This document shows positions 59,780 through 64,000 of a stretch of DNA of 64,000 nt, piece by piece (the stretch's first letter is position 1; each line of letters begins with the position of its first letter). Source of the stretch: Sarcophilus harrisii (lineage: Eukaryota > Chordata > Mammalia > Dasyuromorphia > Dasyuridae). The position numbers and the translations under genes are program-made. Where the stretch lies: NCBI RefSeq assembly GCF_902635505.1, contig NC_045427.1:131934460-131998459 (forward strand). Reading direction: 5' to 3'. The notes beneath the pieces are model-generated. The model made no database searches. It had not been told where the DNA came from and saw only the letters and a list, made by a program, of their open reading frames with translations.

Positions 59780-60110
59780 TCATATCTTCATTTTTGCATC
59801 ATATTTTTAAAAATAATTTTGCAACATTCATTTTTCATTTTTTCCATTTATAATGTTGTATTCCTTGTGTGCATTATTTTCTTGGGTCTGTTAACTTCAT
59901 TCTATCAGTTCAGGTAGCCTTTCCATGTTTCTTTGTACTTATACATTATTTCTTATAGTACAGTAATATTCCATCACATTCATGGACCATAATTTGTTTA
60001 TCCCATTTTCCATATCAATGGGTATCTACTTTGTTTTCAATTCTTTGCTATTATAAAAAGTGCTGCTATGAATATTTCAACAGTTGTAGACATTTTCCCC
60101 CCTTTGTTAA
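59780..60110 (-). mobile_element. L1 3' part, antisense, left segment
   Basis: TATTCCATCACATTCATGGA, CCATATCAATGGGTATCTAC and TAAAAAGTGCTGCTATGAAT: complement of the ORF2 tail. It probably continues at 61,255 after inserted sequence. Confidence 0.7.
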
Positions 60111-60935
60111 TGGCTTCCTTAGGGTATTAAACTAATGATAACCTGATGTCCCTTCTAGGATAAACTCATCATCCTAATCTTATCACCATTCTGCTAACTC
60201 AAGCTTTGACTGACACCATCTATCTTATCTTCTTCTCTCCTTTGTTTGGAGGGATAGAGGGTAGAGTATATGGGATATTCATGAGAACCAACCTCTAGAG
60301 TAAGTGATTGCCAATCCCTTTTCAGAGCTGTTCATCCACTTTTGGTGTCCGCCTTTCATCCAACTCTCACTTGAGGCTCCAAGAAGTTCTAGCATGCCCA
60401 GTAGACAACAGCCCAACTCTTTTCACAGACAGGCTAAGCCAGGTTAAGTGTAACCATTAGACCTCAAGCTTATTGGCAATTTAGAAGATATCTACTCCAA
60501 GCATGTAAAAACTTCCCTCAGTAGAATAGGTAGGTTGAAAACAATTTGTTTCAACAACCATGAAGATAATTGAAGTAGGCTTAATCCAGCATCATAGATG
60601 TCAAGGTCATCTGCTGTATCCTGGACCACTGCCCATCATTTTGATGCCCTTCACTTTTGTCTTGCCACTGGACTTCTCAGGAAGAGAGAGTGAAACTGGT
60701 GATTTTAAAAAAACAAAAAACAGAGAATGGGTACCAAACTCCTCCTCATCTCCCTTCATATAGGGCAGAAACTGGACTTTTCAGTATCACTCTACTCTGC
60801 ATCTGTTGTTCTACCTGGTTAATACTCTACTCTACTTAATAAAATGTCCTTATATTGGGCATCCCTCAGTGCCTTCCACCTTTTCTTGCTTCCTTTTGCT
60901 TGTTATTCTCCTCATTAGATAAAAACGAAGACTGT
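60110..60935. other. Sequence separating the two segments of an antisense L1
   Basis: No coding or repeat family recognised. It probably belongs to the insertion, with the adjoining SINE, that splits the L1. Confidence 0.4.
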
Positions 60936-61255
60936 GGTTCAGTCATTTTTTAGATGTGTCTGATTCTTCATGATTTTATTGGAGTTTTCTTCACAAAAGT
61001 ACTAAAGTGTCTTCCCTTTTCCTTCTCCAGCTCTTTTTACAGATGAGGAACTGAGGCAATTAAGTATTAAGTAACTTGCTTAAGGTCATACAGCTAGTAA
61101 GTGTTTGAACTCAGTTCTTCCTGTCTCCAGGCATGAGTTCTATCCATTGCGGCACCTAGCAGCCCTAAGGACAGGAATGATCTTTCTTTTTATTGATTGT
61201 ATCTTCAGGGCTAAGCACAGTGCTTGGCACACAACAGGAACTTGAATACTGGATT
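60935..61255 (-). repeat. SINE, antisense, plus a sense SINE tail
   Basis: TTTACAGATGAGGAACTGAG, CATACAGCTAGTAAGTGTTT and GTTCTATCCATTGCGGCACC form an antisense element to about 61,170; GCTAAGCACAGTGCTTGGCA at 61,210 is a sense tail. Confidence 0.75.
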
Positions 61256-62506
61256 GCATTGCTTTGGAATCTCTGGGTCAAAGGACATGGACATTAGTCA
61301 CTTTATCTGAACAATTCCAAATAGTTTTGCAAAATGATTATATTACTTCACAGATATCACTAACACAGCATACATTATTTGTCTTACCACAATCTTCTAA
61401 TACTGACTATTGCTATGTTTTGTCATATTTCCCAACTTATAATGTATGAGGTAAAGCCTCAGGGTTATGATTTGTATTTTTCTTACTACTAGTTATTTGG
61501 AACATTTTGTCATGTAGTTAAGAATTTCTTTTAAGAACGTTCATCTTTTTTCATCACTTTAATGGGGAATGACTTTTGGTCATTATGTGTGTGTATGTAT
61601 GCATGTTCATCTATCTGTTAATTATTTCTCTATCTTGGATATCAAAGCCTTATCAAAGAAATGTAATGCAAAGATTCCCCCTCCATTATTGTTTTATTTT
61701 AGCTTCATTAATTTTATCTGTGCAGAAGTTTTTTAGTTTCCTGTAATCAAAGTAATCTTTATCTTTAGTAATTGCCTTTATCACCTATTTGATTAAAATT
61801 GTGGAATTTGGGATAAGGTGTTAAATCTAAGCCTAATTTTTACCAGAGTGTTCTCTAGCAGTTCTTATTAGATAAGGAGTTCTTTACTAAGGAATTTATG
61901 TTTTCTTTTAACTTATTCATTATCTAACATTGGTTTACTAAGTTCCATTATTGCTGATTATATCTTGTCTAATCTGTTGCATTAATCTATGTCTCTATTT
62001 TTTAATCAGATGGTTCTAATGACTGCTACTCTATAATATAGTTTGAAGTATAAAAGTGTTATTTTTCCTTTATCCCTACTTCTTTTCATGATTTACCTTG
62101 ATATTCTAGATCTTTTTTTTTTCAAATGAGTTTTATTGTTTTTAAAATCAAGTTCCTTAAAGTTCCCTTTGATAAATTGACTTCTTAGAAGTGTTTATGT
62201 AGGTTCAATTAATACAAATAATGAATCTCAGGAAGTGGTTACCAATATTCCAATTCACACTATTAGGAATTAAAGATATGTAAAATATGGGGATTGGTTT
62301 CAATCCAATGAAAATATGTAATTGAAATAATGCAAGCATTTAATAGGAATCACTATTTGCGTTTAGCACCTCACTATTAATTAACTTTGGTGGTATTGTC
62401 ATTTTTATTACATTGACCTACTTCATTAATAAGCACTGATGATTCCTCTAGCTAATTAAACTGTTTTTTACTTCTTTAAGGAGTAATTTATAATTGAATC
62501 TACCAA

Positions 62507-62539
<33 letters not shown>

Positions 62540-63105
62540 ACGTGCTGTGGCAAATTGATCTCAGAATATTCTTGTACTTATTTGAAAGGAGATTTTCCTT
62601 TCCATTATTGTCTTTTGGATTTTCTTATTATTATATAAAAATTCTATTGAATTTTGGAATCTTATAATATAGCCTGCTACTTTGCTGAAGCTATTGTCTT
62701 AATTATATTTTTGTTGATTCCCTAGAATTTCCAAATAAACCATTATGTCATCACTAAATATAGATAGTTCTGTTTCATTTTTTTACCTATCTTTATGCTT
62801 TTAACTTTTTTTATCTTGTGCTATTGCTATTACTAGAATTTCTAGTACTATATAAAACAAAAATGGAGAGACTGGGCACCTTTGCTTTACTCCTGTATTT
62901 ACTGGAAAAGGTTTTAATTGATTTCCATTGTTTATGGTGCTTGCTTTTAGTTTCAGGTACAATTTTATGATAATTTTAAAAAGATCCTTCTGTGTCTATA
63001 CTTTTAGCATAACTAATTATTGCACTTTGTCAAAGGTTTTTTCCTGATCTGTTGAAATATTCATGTAGTTTTAATTTTTTTTAATTATGATTACTTAATG
63101 ATTAA
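61255..63105 (-). mobile_element. L1 ORF2 remnant, antisense, right segment
   Basis: From TCTGGGTCAAAGGACATGGA through TATCTTGGATATCAAAGCCT to GCACTTTGTCAAAGGTTTTT, the order follows ORF2 complement from its C-terminus back into the reverse-transcriptase region. Heavily decayed, frame lost. A GT microsatellite lies at 62,511-62,540. Confidence 0.75.
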
Positions 63106-63109
63106 ATTA

Positions 63110-64000
63110 AGTTACTCTGCCAAGATAGCATAGTAAAGGCAGAGTTTCACCTGAATTTTCTGCCAAACTCAACCAAATATTTTTAATAATGACTCTAAAC
63201 AAATTCTAGACTGCTAAAATGCACAAAAACACACAACAAAATAATCTCCAAATCAAAACAACTTAGAAGGTTTGAGTGAAAGTTTTATTACACTAAGATG
63301 ATATTGGAGAGAAATCTATTATGCTAGTATATGCCAGTCAATGTAGACTGGGATCTAATAAACCAGAAGCAAATATGGGGAGCAGTGGCAGAAACTACAT
63401 CTGGAGCTTTCAGCACACAGAGAATAAGAGAGTGGAACAACTAGTCAGATGGACATTATAGGGGTCTTTTTGTTCGCACTGAGGCAGGACACTGTTGCTT
63501 TTCCCACACTTGGATCTGGGTCACAGTCCTGGATGGCAGTCTCAGGGCAAGGAGGAGCCTAGCACACCAGAGCTTCTGGACAGAGTTGAGTGGGGACCCT
63601 CTTCAGAGTTCCAAGGCAGAAAATAGTGCTTCTTATCACTCACATATTTAGAGTACAGGATAAGAAAGTATTAAACACCTTTTTTTAAGATATAATCTTG
63701 GAAGAACTGAAAAACTCATAGATCTCCAGAAGCATCTCTGAAAATAACTAAATAAAATCCCTGAAGTGTGGGACAGGGCATCTACTACCCTGAGATCAGA
63801 CCCCTACTTTAATGAAGAGTTAAAAGTCAAGTAATAGGCTAGGGGAATGAACATGCAACAGAACAATATTTTGACAATAGAAAATTACTATAGAGACAAG
63901 GAAGATCATAACACATACTCAGGGAAAGATAACAGAGTCAAAGGTTTTACCTCTAAAACCTCAAAGGAAAAAATATTAATTGATCTCAGACCATGAAAGA
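63110..64000 (+). mobile_element. L1 5' end, sense, running off the window
   Basis: The 5'UTR carries CTCTGCCAAGATAGCATAGT at its start and moderately GC-rich sequence to 63,840. ORF1 begins at the ATG at 63847 with MNMQQNNILTIENYYRDKED and meets a TGA at 63994, so ORF1 is broken. The rest lies beyond the window. Confidence 0.7.

Noticed and set aside
33643-63105. Endogenous retrovirus or other LTR element downstream of LPL
   Set aside because: I saw no paired long terminal repeats, primer-binding site, or gag/pol/env-like stretch; the coding-like remnants all fit L1 ORF1 or ORF2.

Overview
This is vertebrate nuclear DNA. It carries one recognisable protein-coding gene, a complete lipoprotein lipase gene (LPL) on the + strand, in AT-rich sequence full of retroposons. 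The LPL protein is about as diverged from human as expected for a non-placental mammal. The repeats (tRNA-headed SINEs, a particular L1 3' tail ending in a TGTAAATAAAAAGCTATAAT-like motif, and ORF2-deleted L1s) are ones I associate with marsupials. I therefore read the window as a marsupial LPL locus, species not determined. The family assignments are from memory, without a database search.

Layout. 1-5,770: upstream flank with SINE fragments, one copy of a ~450 bp dispersed repeat, and a high-complexity block near 3.8-4.2 kb that may be regulatory. 5,773-5,940: proximal LPL promoter with a PPRE-like site, a CT element, a CCAAT box and an octamer, spaced as recalled for human. 5,940-31,598: LPL in ten exons. 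Coding exons 1-9 have GT/AG junctions and phases that join into one 473-codon frame; the stop codon is split TG|A between exons 9 and 10, and exon 10 is otherwise 3'UTR. Intron 4 holds a decayed second copy of most of exon 5. 31,600-64,000: intergenic DNA downstream of LPL, dominated by L1 fragments in both orientations. These include one apparently end-to-end ORF2-deleted L1 with target-site duplications, two nested L1 insertions, and an L1 5' end running off the right edge. There are also three long purine/pyrimidine tracts (GA, TTCC-rich and GGAA).

The gene product is a secreted triglyceride lipase. The sequence shows the catalytic triad Ser157-Asp181-His266, the lid between Cys241 and Cys264, the calcium-site residues, the heparin-binding RKNR, the proprotein-convertase site RAKR, two N-glycosylation sequons and the tryptophan loop of the C-terminal PLAT domain. 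All lie exactly two residues below the human numbering. I found no second host gene, no functional RNA gene, no CRISPR array and no convincing retrovirus or LTR element. No new biological system is evident; the most unusual host-gene feature is the fossil exon-5 duplicate.
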